Below are positions 17,426 to 26,230 of a DNA stretch of 64,000 bases, one piece after another (the first letter of the stretch is position 1; each line of letters starts with the position of its first letter). Both the position numbers and the translations under genes were made by a program. The notes beneath the pieces were generated by a model that saw only the letters and a program-made list of their open reading frames with translations, was not told the origin of the DNA and ran no database searches. Source of the stretch: Neobacillus drentensis (lineage in GTDB: Bacteria > Bacillota > Bacilli > Bacillales > Cytobacillaceae); assembly GCF_021560175.1 (NCBI RefSeq), contig NZ_CP091110.1, positions 5,334,501 to 5,398,500 of the forward strand, written 5' to 3'.

Positions 17426-18340
17426 TTAAGCTTTAATCAATGAACCATTTTCTAATGGCAGTAATTCTTCATTAATATAATTACGGGCTTTCAAGGCATA
17501 CTCCAACGGATGTGCAACTGAGGGGTCTTGTTCTGCTTCAATGACAATCCAGCCTGAATAATTCGTTTCCAGAAGCGTCTTGTATACCTCTGTAAAATCA
17601 ATACAGCCGTCACCAGGAACGGTAAACATTCCTGCCAAAAAGGATTGTAAGAAGGACTTTCCTTCTTGTTCACATTGCTCTTTTACTGCTGTGCGCACAT
17701 CTTTAAAATGAACATGATGGATACGATTGATATGTTTATTTAATAGAGTCATATAATCAGCATCGGATACAAAGATATGGCCTGTATCATACAGCAAATG
17801 AACGTGATTCGGATTTGTGTTTTCCATCAGACGATCAATCTCGGCTAATGTTTGTACGCCCGTCCCCATATGATGGTGAAAAACTAGCTTCAAATCATAT
17901 TCTTCAGCAATTTTTCCTAATTCGTTTAGTCCTTGGCCTAACTGATCCCATTCTGTATCTGTGAAGAATGGTTTTTCTTTGAAGACATTTTTATCAGTAC
18001 CTTGAATACTATAGGTTTGTTCTGATACAACAGCAACAGATGCGTTAACCGCTTTCAAATACTCGCAATGTTTATGGAAAGCTTTAGAGGCTTCTTCCAC
18101 ACCGTCACGAATAATAAAACTGCTAAACCATTGTCCCGCAATTTTTAGGTTGCGGAGTTGAAGCTCTTTGTTCAAAACATTAGGTTCTGGAAAAAAACCG
18201 CCAACTTCTGTTCCCTCAAATCCTGCTACTACAATATCACTTAGTAAGTGTGATAAGGTATTCTCTGCCCCAATTTCCGGAATGTCATCATTGCGCCATC
18301 CAATTGGAGCAATCCCCCATGAGATTTTTTTATTTTCCAT
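17426..18340 (-). CDS. iolE: Myo-inosose-2 dehydratase
   Basis: Second step of inositol breakdown: dehydrates scyllo-inosose to 3D-(3,5/4)-trihydroxycyclohexane-1,2-dione. The 304-residue TIM-barrel (AP-endonuclease-2 fold) protein begins WGIAPIGWRNDDIPEIGAEN and has GTEVGGFFPEP, VVSEQTYSIQG, FHHHMGTGVQ, DTGHIFVSDADY and WIVIEAEQDPS. All are typical of IolE and supply metal ligands. It is followed 28 bases later by iolT. In B. subtilis iolE sits inside the main iol operon; here it has moved away from iolD/C/B. Confidence 0.95.
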   Translation of the reverse strand: MENKKISWGIAPIGWRNDDIPEIGAENTLSHLLSDIVVAGFEGTEVGGFFPEPNVLNKELQLRNLKIAGQWFSSFIIRDGVEEASKAFHKHCEYLKAVNASVAVVSEQTYSIQGTDKNVFKEKPFFTDTEWDQLGQGLNELGKIAEEYDLKLVFHHHMGTGVQTLAEIDRLMENTNPNHVHLLYDTGHIFVSDADYMTLLNKHINRIHHVHFKDVRTAVKEQCEQEGKSFLQSFLAGMFTVPGDGCIDFTEVYKTLLETNYSGWIVIEAEQDPSVAHPLEYALKARNYINEELLPLENGSLIKA

Positions 18341-18529
18341 CGTATAACCTTCTTCCTTATAAAAAGTAGGACTGTTTAACCGGTTGACCTTATTTTATAA
18401 ATTATGAAGAATCGATGTATTATAAAAAATTGCTATCAAATTATCATTTCTTGCTAAACTTTTATGAGTTTATCAAAAACTAACAAAAAGATACCCACAA
18501 AAGTGAATATCTGTTTAAAAGACAGATCA

Positions 18530-19393
18530 TTAAAAACAAAGTTTTCTAAACTTTCCAGGAGTGATGCCACCAGTAGATTGGGAGAACACTTTAATAAAAT
18601 GGCCAATACTATTAAATCCGCAATCCATGCTTATTTGCTCAATTGAAAGATTGGTTTCCACCAATTGATTCTTAGCCTGGATCAATCTGTAATTCAGTAC
18701 ATATTGGTGAGGGCTGGTTCCTATGTACTTTTTAAACGTACGACAAAAATGATAGGTACTTAAATTGGATATTTCACTCAACTGCTCGACGGAAATCTTA
18801 GATGAGTAATTCTCACTAATAAAGGACAGTACAGCTTGAATTTCGGGTGGTATTGCTTTTGCCGCATTTGCCTTTCTATTTTCAAACGTACTACGGGTAC
18901 TCTCTACTAAATTGCCCAGCAGTTTATAAATCTCTAAAGATAGTTTAAAGTCTATTTCCTGGTTCGATGCGATAAGAGACAAAATATTCGGGATATTATT
19001 CTTTTCAGTTGGCAGTTTAAACAGACAACCCTTTCTTTTGTATAACTCGTTATACATAGCTTGCGTGTGACTGCCTGTAAAGTGAAAAAATTGAAAGGTT
19101 GTTTCTTCCATTGCAGAGTAGTTATTTTTTTCTTTACAATCTAAAATAACAATTTCATCTTTCGAGGCTACGAATGATTGGTCAAGATAGTGGAACTGCA
19201 TCGATCCTTTTTTTATATAAAAGATGATAAAGGCATTCATGTAATCTCGCTTAATGCTGTAGGGAACATCTACGATATATTCACCGCCCCATAGGACATA
19301 ATGATATAATTCTTTCGTTAAAGCGGAAGGTTCATAAAAATATAATCCCTTAGATTTGATGCCTGGTTCTACATTTGGAATATAGTAATTCAT
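18530..19393 (-). CDS. AraC family transcriptional regulator 1
   Basis: A 287-residue regulator with an N-terminal cupin-like ligand domain and a C-terminal AraC/XylS DNA-binding domain with two helix-turn-helix units (SVEQLSEISNLSTYHFCRTF and EQISMDCGFNSIGHFIKVF). ATG 19393 is set by an AGAGGTG site; the longer frame from 19420 has none. It lies upstream of iolE on the same strand and divergent to iolI, so it probably activates one or both. The ligand may be an inositol or related sugar, which is inference. Confidence 0.87.
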   Translation of the reverse strand: MNYYIPNVEPGIKSKGLYFYEPSALTKELYHYVLWGGEYIVDVPYSIKRDYMNAFIIFYIKKGSMQFHYLDQSFVASKDEIVILDCKEKNNYSAMEETTFQFFHFTGSHTQAMYNELYKRKGCLFKLPTEKNNIPNILSLIASNQEIDFKLSLEIYKLLGNLVESTRSTFENRKANAAKAIPPEIQAVLSFISENYSSKISVEQLSEISNLSTYHFCRTFKKYIGTSPHQYVLNYRLIQAKNQLVETNLSIEQISMDCGFNSIGHFIKVFSQSTGGITPGKFRKLCF

Positions 19394-19650
19394 TTTTTCA
19401 CCTCTCACTAATTTAAACACTTCCTATAGTATATTTTATCCTGATCCAAAAGGTAATGGTCTATTTTTGGGAACTATTTTAATATTCAATAGACTAGCCC
19501 GTAAACGACCTATTTCATCACCAAAAGTTATTAAATAAATGATTAAATAGCACCAAAATACAATTTTAGAGCAAGATTATATAAGATAATGAAGGAAAAT
19601 TTCCATTAAACTGAAATCGCATACATAAGTTATTAAATGGAGGTTTACCT

Positions 19651-20514
19651 ATGAAATTATCATTTAATGAAGGAACAACATTCGAAAGTGCTTCTCTTCA
19701 ACAGAATTTAGAGTATTGCGAAAAACACGGTTACGATTTTATTGAAATTCGCTCCATTGACCAGTTAAAAGATTATCTTCAAGAATATACATTAGATGAT
19801 TTAAAAGCCTATTTTGATACCCATCATATTAAGCCGCTTTCTTTGAACGCCTTATGCTTTTTTAATAACCGCACGAAAGAAGACGAAGAGAAGATAATCG
19901 AGGAATTCAGCGAATACTTGGAGATTTGTAAAAAAATCGATTGTCCATATATTTGCGTGGTACCTTCGAATATCGATGTGACGGAAAAAGGAAAAACATT
20001 GACGGAAGAAGTAAATGCAAGTTGTATCCGAGTTTTAACCCATCTATCTGATTTAGCCGAGCCATACGGAGTAAAGATTGCCATTGAGTTTATTGGAATC
20101 CAGGAAAATACCGTTAATACATTTGCACAAGCATACAGTATTGTAAAAGCAGTTGATCGAGATAATGTGGGTCTCGTGTATGATACGTTCCAATTCACTG
20201 GAATGGGTTCAAGATTAGAAGATGTAACCGATGAAACAGCAGATAAATTGTTTATCTTCCATATCAATGATGTGGAGGGTTATCCGATTGGCCAAATGCG
20301 TGATAGTGATAGAGTATGGCCTGGGCACGGTGTGATTGATTTAGAGGCACATTTGAAAAGACTAAAAGAATTGAATTATGATTTTGTCGCATCCGTTGAG
20401 TTATTCAGACCGGAATATTATCAAATGGATCCTGAAGAAGTCATTAAAAAAGCGAAAGAAACGACCTTGGAAGTATTGGAAAAGTACTATAATAAACACG
20501 TTGTTCATAATTGA
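19651..20514 (+). CDS. iolI: 2-keto-myo-inositol isomerase
   Basis: A 287-residue TIM-barrel protein very like B. subtilis IolI, which interconverts 2-keto-myo-inositol and 1-keto-D-chiro-inositol so that D-chiro-inositol can be used. The N-terminus is MKLSFNEGTTFES, then IEIRSIDQLKDYL, KPLSLNALCFFNNR, KIAIEFIG, VGLVYDTFQFTGMGS, and SVELFRPEYY at the C-terminus. It is the only large plus-strand gene in the island. It has an AAATGGAGG ribosome site and its own terminator. Confidence 0.9.
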   Translation: MKLSFNEGTTFESASLQQNLEYCEKHGYDFIEIRSIDQLKDYLQEYTLDDLKAYFDTHHIKPLSLNALCFFNNRTKEDEEKIIEEFSEYLEICKKIDCPYICVVPSNIDVTEKGKTLTEEVNASCIRVLTHLSDLAEPYGVKIAIEFIGIQENTVNTFAQAYSIVKAVDRDNVGLVYDTFQFTGMGSRLEDVTDETADKLFIFHINDVEGYPIGQMRDSDRVWPGHGVIDLEAHLKRLKELNYDFVASVELFRPEYYQMDPEEVIKKAKETTLEVLEKYYNKHVVHN

Positions 20515-20517
20515 TCG

Positions 20518-20565
20518 AAAGGCATAAAGGATCTTTTATAGAAAAAGTCCTTTATGCCTTTTTTA
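20518..20565 (+). terminator. iolI terminator
   Basis: Stem AAAGGCATAAAGGA / TCCTTTATGCCTTT with a 16-base loop and T run, 3 bases after the iolI stop. Confidence 0.92.
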
Positions 20566-20598
20566 TTATTTAATACATTTTTAGTTTTAAAGTTTTTC

Positions 20599-22020
20599 TT
20601 ACTGGGCATTACTAATTGATTTTTTCATACTACCTTTATCATACTTTGAACGGAACTGCTCCTCCAACTCTTCAAGTGTAAAGCCATTTGTTTCTGGCAT
20701 AAATTTGTAAACAAAAGCAATTCCCAATAAGCCAATGACAACGAAAGCAAAGAATGTGGCGGATAAACCGATCGTGCTTAAAAGAATAGGGAATGTAAAA
20801 CCAATAACAAAGTTGACAGCCCATAAGAAAAATACACTGATACCATTACCAAGGCCTCTTAATCTTTGTGGGAATATCTCAGCAGCAACTAACCATGTTA
20901 CCGGTCCAATACACCCTTGCATAAAAGCTAGGAATAAAACTGTCAAGGAAAGCACAAGATACGGCAGTGCAGGAGAACCTTTAAGTACCATTGAAAAAAT
21001 GGCAATCAATAATAGTGAGGTGGTTGTGCCAGACAAACCAATGATCAACATTGGACGTCGGTTCACCTTGCCAATCATCCAAATACCAAATATTACAGCA
21101 AGAACGGAAATAAGTCCATTTGCTATGTTTGCAATTAATGCCGTCTTCGTACCAAAACCAGCCTGCTCTAGAATTTGCGTACCATAATACATTATGGAAT
21201 TAACCCCAGTAATTTGATTCACGACAGAAATTCCAATACTAATCAACAAAATACGGCGTAACCATGGAGTAGAAAAGTCCTTAATGGTTGCTTTTTCAAG
21301 ATTTGAGTCTCTTTTAACGGATTCTTCAATTTCCTTAAATTCTGTAATAGCACGTTTCTCGTCACGGATTTGTTTAAGGACGCTTAGCGCCTCATCCTTT
21401 TTCCCTTTTGATGCCAGCCACCTTGGGCTCTCAGGAACCTTGAGCATGCCTATAAATAACATAAAGGCTGGAATTGCACAAATAATGAGCATGTAACGCC
21501 AAACATGTCCTGTATCCCCCATTGTTACACCAAGGATAGCATTAAAAACATAAGCTAAAAATTGTCCGCCGGTTATCATAATTTCATTCTGAGCAACCAT
21601 TCGTCCTCTATTCTCGGCAGGTGCCATCTCGGCCAGAAAGGACGGTACCATTGATGATGCTCCTCCAACAGCAAGTCCAAGCAAGAATCTAAAGGTAACC
21701 ATTACTGAAACATTGGGAGCAAATGTAGTTCCAAGTGTTGCTAGTAAAAATAACAATGATAGATTAAGGATCATTTTACGTCTGCCATAACGGTCTTGCA
21801 GCTTTCCTCCTAACAATGCACCAATTGCTGCACCTGCAAGAAGCGAACTGGTCACAAGCCCTTCTGTAGTTGGTGTAAGATTCAGCTGGTCACGTTTTGC
21901 CATAAAAGGTAAGGCTCCATTCACAACTCCTGTGTCATATCCAAAAAGAAGTCCCCCAAATGTAGCAGAAATCATAATCGTTCTTAAATTACGTTTAAAA
22001 TTCCCTACTTGATTACCCAT
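20599..22020 (-). CDS. IolT-like sugar porter, copy 2
   Basis: A 473-residue MFS sugar porter with about 12 membrane helices, closely related to copy 1: FGGLLFGYDTGVVNGALPF, GGKLQDRYGRRKM, PESPRWLASKGK, NQITGVNSIMYYGTQIL and PETNGFTLEEL. It follows an oxidoreductase/TIM-barrel pair and is likely the uptake system of that module. Its substrate, a cyclitol or hexose relative, cannot be told from sequence. ATG 22020 is preferred, with GGGAGGA six bases upstream; a longer TTG-started frame overlaps that site. A good cre-like site lies at 22089-22102. Confidence 0.85.
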   Translation of the reverse strand: MGNQVGNFKRNLRTIMISATFGGLLFGYDTGVVNGALPFMAKRDQLNLTPTTEGLVTSSLLAGAAIGALLGGKLQDRYGRRKMILNLSLLFLLATLGTTFAPNVSVMVTFRFLLGLAVGGASSMVPSFLAEMAPAENRGRMVAQNEIMITGGQFLAYVFNAILGVTMGDTGHVWRYMLIICAIPAFMLFIGMLKVPESPRWLASKGKKDEALSVLKQIRDEKRAITEFKEIEESVKRDSNLEKATIKDFSTPWLRRILLISIGISVVNQITGVNSIMYYGTQILEQAGFGTKTALIANIANGLISVLAVIFGIWMIGKVNRRPMLIIGLSGTTTSLLLIAIFSMVLKGSPALPYLVLSLTVLFLAFMQGCIGPVTWLVAAEIFPQRLRGLGNGISVFFLWAVNFVIGFTFPILLSTIGLSATFFAFVVIGLLGIAFVYKFMPETNGFTLEELEEQFRSKYDKGSMKKSISNAQ

Positions 22021-22088
22021 GCATGTTCCTCCCAAGGTTTTAATTATCTTTCCCTTAAGCCTTTCATTCTATAAAACTTACAGATTCA

Positions 22089-22102
22089 TTAAAGCGTTTT
22101 CA
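22089..22102 (-). promoter_or_regulatory. cre site upstream of iolT copy 2
   Basis: TGAAAACGCTTTAA on the minus strand fits the CcpA consensus TGWNANCGNTNWCA at 13 of 14 positions. It suggests that this permease has its own catabolite-repressed promoter. Confidence 0.6.
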
Positions 22103-22111
22103 ATCTTTTTT

Positions 22112-22153
22112 ATACAATAAGGCCCTTTAGATCATCAAAGGCCTTTATTGTAA
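22112..22153 (-). other. Intercistronic hairpin without T tract
   Basis: ACAATAA-GGCC pairs with GGCC-TTATTGT (one bulge, further pairing CTTT/AAAG) between the oxidoreductase at 22168 and the permease. No T run follows on either strand, so an mRNA processing or stability element is likelier than a terminator. Confidence 0.5.
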
Positions 22154-22167
22154 TGAAAACTTTATGT

Positions 22168-23334
22168 TTATTGGTATTCAACCCATACAGCCCCATTATC
22201 TGCAGAGCGTACACAGTTCTCAACCCAGCGAACACCTTCTACTCCTGCCTCGATTCCTGGATACCAAGATGCATCAAACGTTTCACCGCGATCTGCCGCA
22301 ACCATCGCCTTAGCAAAACGAGTATATAGATTTGACCATGCTTCAAATAGTCCTTCTGGATGGCCTCCACCGATACGATCATCTGTAAGTGCTTGTGGAT
22401 AGAGATAATCCATACCACGATCTAAGATCTGTGCAGGTTGACCTTGAACTTCGTATCTTAATTGATTAGGATGTTCATCCCACCATTCAATGCTAGCTTT
22501 TGAACCTATCACACGAATCGTTTGTCCATGCATTGAGCCAGCATTTACACAGGAAGACCACACATACCCAACCGCACCGTTATCATATTCCATAATGGTA
22601 AATGCATTGTCCTCAAGTGGAGCACGGCTCTTAACAAAACTCTGGCGGGAACACATTAGTTTTTTAATTTTTAAGTTTGGCAGCAGGACCTCAGATATGT
22701 ACAATGGATGTGTTCCAACATCACCCAAAACATAACTTGGACCTGCAACTTTTGGATCAACACGCCATTTGGTGCTTTCACTATTTTCTTCTACAGCAGC
22801 AGAATGGAAACCATGTGCAAACTGCATTTTTACGATTCTGATTTCTCCTAAATCTCCTTTTTCAATCATTCTTCGTGCCTGGTCAATCATCTGGTGTCCT
22901 GCATAACCATATGTAACGCCAACAACAAGATTTTTTGCTTTCGCAATTTCTTGCAATTCAATTGCTTCTTCAGTGGTAAAACATAGGGGTTTCTCACACA
23001 CAACGTGAAGTCCTGCTTTTAGAGCTGCTTTCGTGATTTCATAATGTGTTCCATTTGGAGTAGCAACAGAAACCGCTTGAATCCCATCTTCACGCTTCGC
23101 TTCCTCTTCAAACATCGTTTTATAGTCAGGATAACAACGTTCTGGATCAACATGTAAATTAACCCCAAAATTTTTCCCGCGTTCTGGATTTATATCGAAG
23201 GCACCCGCAACCAATTCAAAATTATGATCACGTAACGCAGCTGAACGGTGGATATAGCCAATTTGACTTCCTCTTCCACCACCTACCATTGCCCAGCGAA
23301 TTGGTTGCTCAACGTTTTTTTCACCATTAATCAT
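22168..23334 (-). CDS. Gfo/Idh/MocA family oxidoreductase, copy A
   Basis: A 388-residue NAD(P)-dependent sugar or cyclitol dehydrogenase. The N-terminal Rossmann domain has WAMVGGGRGSQIGYIHR and the CEKPLCFT motif with the catalytic Lys near residue 104. The C-terminal domain has GDVGTHPLYISEVLL and ENCVRSADNGAVWVEY. It is not IolG: it is ~45 residues longer and only distantly related, but it is a close paralogue of the protein at 29335-30534. The natural substrate is unknown. Related proteins oxidise the 3-OH of glycosides, scyllo-inositol, L-glucose or levoglucosan. It is paired with the TIM-barrel gene 28 bases upstream. Confidence 0.88.
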   Translation of the reverse strand: MINGEKNVEQPIRWAMVGGGRGSQIGYIHRSAALRDHNFELVAGAFDINPERGKNFGVNLHVDPERCYPDYKTMFEEEAKREDGIQAVSVATPNGTHYEITKAALKAGLHVVCEKPLCFTTEEAIELQEIAKAKNLVVGVTYGYAGHQMIDQARRMIEKGDLGEIRIVKMQFAHGFHSAAVEENSESTKWRVDPKVAGPSYVLGDVGTHPLYISEVLLPNLKIKKLMCSRQSFVKSRAPLEDNAFTIMEYDNGAVGYVWSSCVNAGSMHGQTIRVIGSKASIEWWDEHPNQLRYEVQGQPAQILDRGMDYLYPQALTDDRIGGGHPEGLFEAWSNLYTRFAKAMVAADRGETFDASWYPGIEAGVEGVRWVENCVRSADNGAVWVEYQ

Positions 23335-23362
23335 ATTTACTTTCTCCTTTTTTCAAAGTCTA

Positions 23363-24298
23363 TTAATATCCAACACTCATTAAATAATCCACACTTTGTT
23401 TTACATCTCGTAAACTGGTATCAGCGTTTCTAGGGTCCCGTTCCTGTTCAATAGTGATATAACCATGGTAATTAATCTCTTTTAACAATGAATGAATGGC
23501 ATTATAATCAATGATTCCCTGTCCAATTGGACACATAACACCTTTGGCGCAAGCATCAAAAAATCGTATATGCTCCCCCATAACCTGATCGTAAACACCC
23601 AAATCAATATCCTTAAAGTGGATATAATCCAGACGGTCCTTGTTGTCTTTTAGCCATTGAACCGGATTCATTTTAGAATAATAGAGATGCCCTGTATCCA
23701 AGCAAAGTCCTGCTATTTCATAAGGAATATCTTCTAAAAGTTGCTTAATTTCGTCTTCAAATTCAATATAACCGCCTGCGTGCGGATGGATAACTGCCCT
23801 CACGCCGAACTCGCTGGCCCGCTCTGAAAGAGCTTGAATATGGCACATCATCTTGTTCCAATCCTGTGCAGATAACCTTGGTGCCCGATCTGGATGACCG
23901 GCATTGTAATCCCTCTCATCATGCCCCCAATCAATAATAACTAAATAAGGGGTCGGGAATTTTTGTCCTTCTTCTATTGGTGTAGGAGGCAATTTCTTTA
24001 TCAAAGAACAAATATCGTCGACCTGCTGTAACAAATTTCCCAAATTACTGTCTGAAACCAAATCATCAAAAATGGTTCCAGCGATGATCGTCAAATCATT
24101 TTTGACGAGTTCGGCTTGTACTCTATCAATGTCCATTGGAATATAGCCATATGGGCCTAACTCAATACCTTTATAACCAGCTTGTGATGCCTCATTTAAA
24201 ACTCTTTCCCATGGCGGCAGATAAGGGTTCTTTGGATCATCCACGCCCCAGCAACAAGGCGCTCCTGAAATTTTTATACTCATTTGAAACACCTCCAA
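23363..24298 (-). CDS. Sugar phosphate isomerase/epimerase-fold protein (IolE-like TIM barrel)
   Basis: A 311-residue AP-endonuclease-2-fold TIM barrel. It starts KISGAPCCWGVDDPKNP, like inosose dehydratases, and has metal-ligand segments IELGPYGYIP, AVIHPHAGGYIEFEDE, CLDTGHLYYS, IHFKDIDLG and ITIEQERDP. The enzyme class covers keto-sugar dehydratases, eliminases and epimerases; the exact reaction is not known. It heads the TIM-barrel/oxidoreductase/permease operon, with a GGAGGTG ribosome site and a cre-like site 32-45 bases upstream. An AraC regulator gene precedes it. Confidence 0.85.
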   Translation of the reverse strand: MEVFQMSIKISGAPCCWGVDDPKNPYLPPWERVLNEASQAGYKGIELGPYGYIPMDIDRVQAELVKNDLTIIAGTIFDDLVSDSNLGNLLQQVDDICSLIKKLPPTPIEEGQKFPTPYLVIIDWGHDERDYNAGHPDRAPRLSAQDWNKMMCHIQALSERASEFGVRAVIHPHAGGYIEFEDEIKQLLEDIPYEIAGLCLDTGHLYYSKMNPVQWLKDNKDRLDYIHFKDIDLGVYDQVMGEHIRFFDACAKGVMCPIGQGIIDYNAIHSLLKEINYHGYITIEQERDPRNADTSLRDVKQSVDYLMSVGY

Positions 24299-24329
24299 AA
24301 CTTATAAATTAATTATAAAACTAGCCTGA

Positions 24330-24343
24330 GTTAACCGCTTTCA
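24330..24343 (-). promoter_or_regulatory. cre-like site upstream of the copy A operon
   Basis: TGAAAGCGGTTAAC on the minus strand keeps the cre core but not its 3' half (two mismatches). A TATAAT-like -10 lies a few bases downstream, without a good -35, as expected for a promoter that needs an activator. The rest of the gap up to 24609 (311 bases) holds only the AraC terminator. Confidence 0.4.
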
Positions 24344-24554
24344 CTATCTTGTTTAATTTAAGCGGTTTATTCTACATAAATAATTAAAAGTTTCACTATC
24401 TTGTCTTTTGAGGTTTTTGAGAGATCTTGAATGATTTTCCAACGAGAGCTTCTTCAAATTTCCCGAGAAATGTAGAATCTTGATATTTAGTTGGTCGTTT
24501 TTAAAAATTCGAAGGCGTCTATCTCCTCTAGAAGGAAAAATAAGAGGAAAAATA

Positions 24555-24579
24555 AAAAGCAATAGTGACTATTGCTTTT
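24555..24579 (-). terminator. Terminator of AraC regulator 2
   Basis: Perfect stem AAAAGCAATAG / CTATTGCTTTT with a 3-base loop, followed on the minus strand by a T-rich tract, 30 bases after the regulator's stop. Confidence 0.85.
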
Positions 24580-24609
24580 AGCTTTCATATATTTGAATAG
24601 ACTGAGTTT

Positions 24610-25470
24610 CTACTTTTTACTTTTAATCCATAGCTGTCGGTATTTTTTTGGAGACATGCCAACTGTTTTTGAAAAGAGGGTTGTAAAGTAGCTGGTATTA
24701 TCGTAGCCAACACTACCAGCAATATTTGTAACACTTTCGTTTGTATTAATAAGTAATGACTGTGCTTCGCCGATTCGACGTCGAATAATATATTGTATTG
24801 GCGAAAAGCCAGTCGATTCCTTGAAAACATGTGCTAAATAATAGGGACTTATGTGCAGTGTTTCCGAAAGAGAGTTCAATGAAATTTCCTCTAGATAATG
24901 TTCATCAATGTAAGCTTTGATATTGTTTGATAATTCCGATTCCTCTGATTTTGATAATACATGGTTTTCCTGCGGGATTTGTAAGATATGCGTAAGAAGT
25001 GCACGCAGCAAATAACTGCACATCTCTTCTGCTCCAGCTTTTTCCTCGGAAACTTGTGAATACATCATTTCTAACAATGCTTCGATCTTCGAAGCATCCT
25101 TTCCGCTGCGCAAAACGTATGAAGCTTCTTTTGAAACCAAATGATTTTTCGGTAACAAAGGGAGCTTCACATTTGTAATACCTAAACAAAAAACGCTCAT
25201 ATTTGTATCCGAATTTCCATATTCATCGTGAAGAACACCTTCGTTATATATTAAAATATCACCTTTAAGCGTCTTATATTGTCGTTCACCAATCAAATGA
25301 CTGCCATTTCCTTCTTTGATAAAAATGATCTCCAATATATCACTGTGCATATGCATCGTTCTAGGTAAACTTGTGTGGGTAGGATCAACATTACAAATAT
25401 AGAGCAATTTGGGGATTGAACCATTCTCAAATGTTGGATTAAAGTCTTTTTTTACAAAATACTGAGTCAT
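24610..25470 (-). CDS. AraC family transcriptional regulator 2
   Basis: A 286-residue regulator with an N-terminal cupin (HMHSDILEIIFIKEGNG near residues 40-57) and a C-terminal AraC domain with helices ISLNSLSETLHISPYYLAHVF and VTNIAGSVGYDNTSYFTTLF. AGGAGG lies 8 bases before ATG 25470. It precedes the TIM-barrel/oxidoreductase/permease operon on the same strand, separated by its own terminator, so it is the likely local activator. The inducer is unknown. Confidence 0.88.
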   Translation of the reverse strand: MTQYFVKKDFNPTFENGSIPKLLYICNVDPTHTSLPRTMHMHSDILEIIFIKEGNGSHLIGERQYKTLKGDILIYNEGVLHDEYGNSDTNMSVFCLGITNVKLPLLPKNHLVSKEASYVLRSGKDASKIEALLEMMYSQVSEEKAGAEEMCSYLLRALLTHILQIPQENHVLSKSEESELSNNIKAYIDEHYLEEISLNSLSETLHISPYYLAHVFKESTGFSPIQYIIRRRIGEAQSLLINTNESVTNIAGSVGYDNTSYFTTLFSKTVGMSPKKYRQLWIKSKK

Positions 25471-25720
25471 GATTATTCCTCCTAAAACATTGCAGTGGCT
25501 TTCTTATAAATGAAGCTGTTAACCCAGTGTTATAATTACCTTCTAACTAGACTTTAAACGATATATATCACAAATGACAACTTATTTTATTATTTCCAAA
25601 ATTGACATTCCAGCAACTTGAAGCTACTGGTATCTTTACACTCGTTTGAAACACCCCCGGACTTAACATTCATTATTTATTGAACATGCAAAAAAAGAGA
25701 GATATTGAGAATATCTGATA

Positions 25721-25734
25721 TTTACACGCTTTCA
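25721..25734 (-). promoter_or_regulatory. cre-like motif upstream of AraC regulator 2
   Basis: TGAAAGCGTGTAAA on the minus strand shares the TGAAAGCG core seen upstream of other island operons. A perfect inverted repeat GATATTGAGAATATC lies next to it at 25701-25715. Otherwise 25471-25845 shows nothing definite. Confidence 0.35.
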
Positions 25735-25845
25735 TTAGCCGTGTTAGCGATTTTTTTATGCTTGTTTTCGTTTTCATCATGATTGCGAAATTGACCCAAA
25801 AGGTACAATATTAAATTAACAAATTATTCCTATGGGGGAATCATA

Positions 25846-26016
25846 ATGAAGAAAATAATAGAATTTATTCAACATACAATGCAATCTTTTAAAAATTCAA
25901 TGGACCAATATGGAGAGGCACGAATCGTCTTTTATGAAAGTATGTCTGCTTTAAGCGAACAAAAAATAATCTCCTTTAACAAAGCCTATACAAAAAAACA
26001 CGGAGCGATCCTCTAG
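25846..26016 (+). CDS. Small hypothetical protein, 56 residues
   Basis: A short frame beginning MKKIIEFIQHTMQSFKNSMD and ending AYTKKHGAIL, preceded by GGGGGA seven bases before the ATG. It is polar and probably helical, with no membrane segment and no family I recognise. Its last ~10 codons overlap the minus-strand terminator at 25992-26029. A similar tail, YTKKKRGAVL, is encoded by the related sequence at 27598-27660, so the C-terminal resemblance may only reflect the duplicated terminator. Whether it is expressed is uncertain. Confidence 0.4.
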   Translation: MKKIIEFIQHTMQSFKNSMDQYGEARIVFYESMSALSEQKIISFNKAYTKKHGAIL

Positions 26017-26045
26017 ACCGTCTCCGTGTTATGTTATTCATTTAA
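25985..26045 (-). repeat. Terminator-containing repeat, copy 1
   Basis: About 61 bases matching 27625-27688: CCTATAC-A-tract, ACACGGAG, loop containing TCCTCTAGACC, CTCCGTGT, then TTATTCA. On the minus strand the stem (25998-26005 with 26022-26029) is followed by seven T (25992-25998), ending the ftsW-like transcript. Confidence 0.8.
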
Positions 26046-26187
26046 TAGTAAGGTTCAGCATTTTTCTTACTGATAAAAAGTGGGGGCAATAGGTTTCCCA
26101 TAACTCATAAAAGCTGGGCCGTTTTCCCTTGAGCTTTATCATAATTAGGTAAATACCAGAAGGGATTACTTCAATTCTTAACATCAC
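26038..26187 (-). CDS. Small hypothetical protein, 49 residues, downstream of the ftsW-like gene
   Basis: The frame starts at GTG 26187, eight bases after a GGAG site, and reads MMLRIEVIPSGIYLIMIKLK then a polar segment with RPSFYELWETYCPHFLSV, ending LNLTIK. Residues 5-18 could form a short hydrophobic strand or half-helix. It begins 43 bases after the ftsW-like stop and ends just before a terminator, so it forms a two-gene unit with it. I do not recognise the family. Confidence 0.5.
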   Translation of the reverse strand: MMLRIEVIPSGIYLIMIKLKGKRPSFYELWETYCPHFLSVRKMLNLTIK

Positions 26188-26230
26188 ATGCCAATCTCCA
26201 GATGGGCGGTTGCCCTCTTAATTTCCCCAT

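Noticed and set aside
24353..24562. A 69-residue frame before the copy A operon
   Set aside because: No ribosome site; it lies in the leader between the cre-like site and the AraC terminator.
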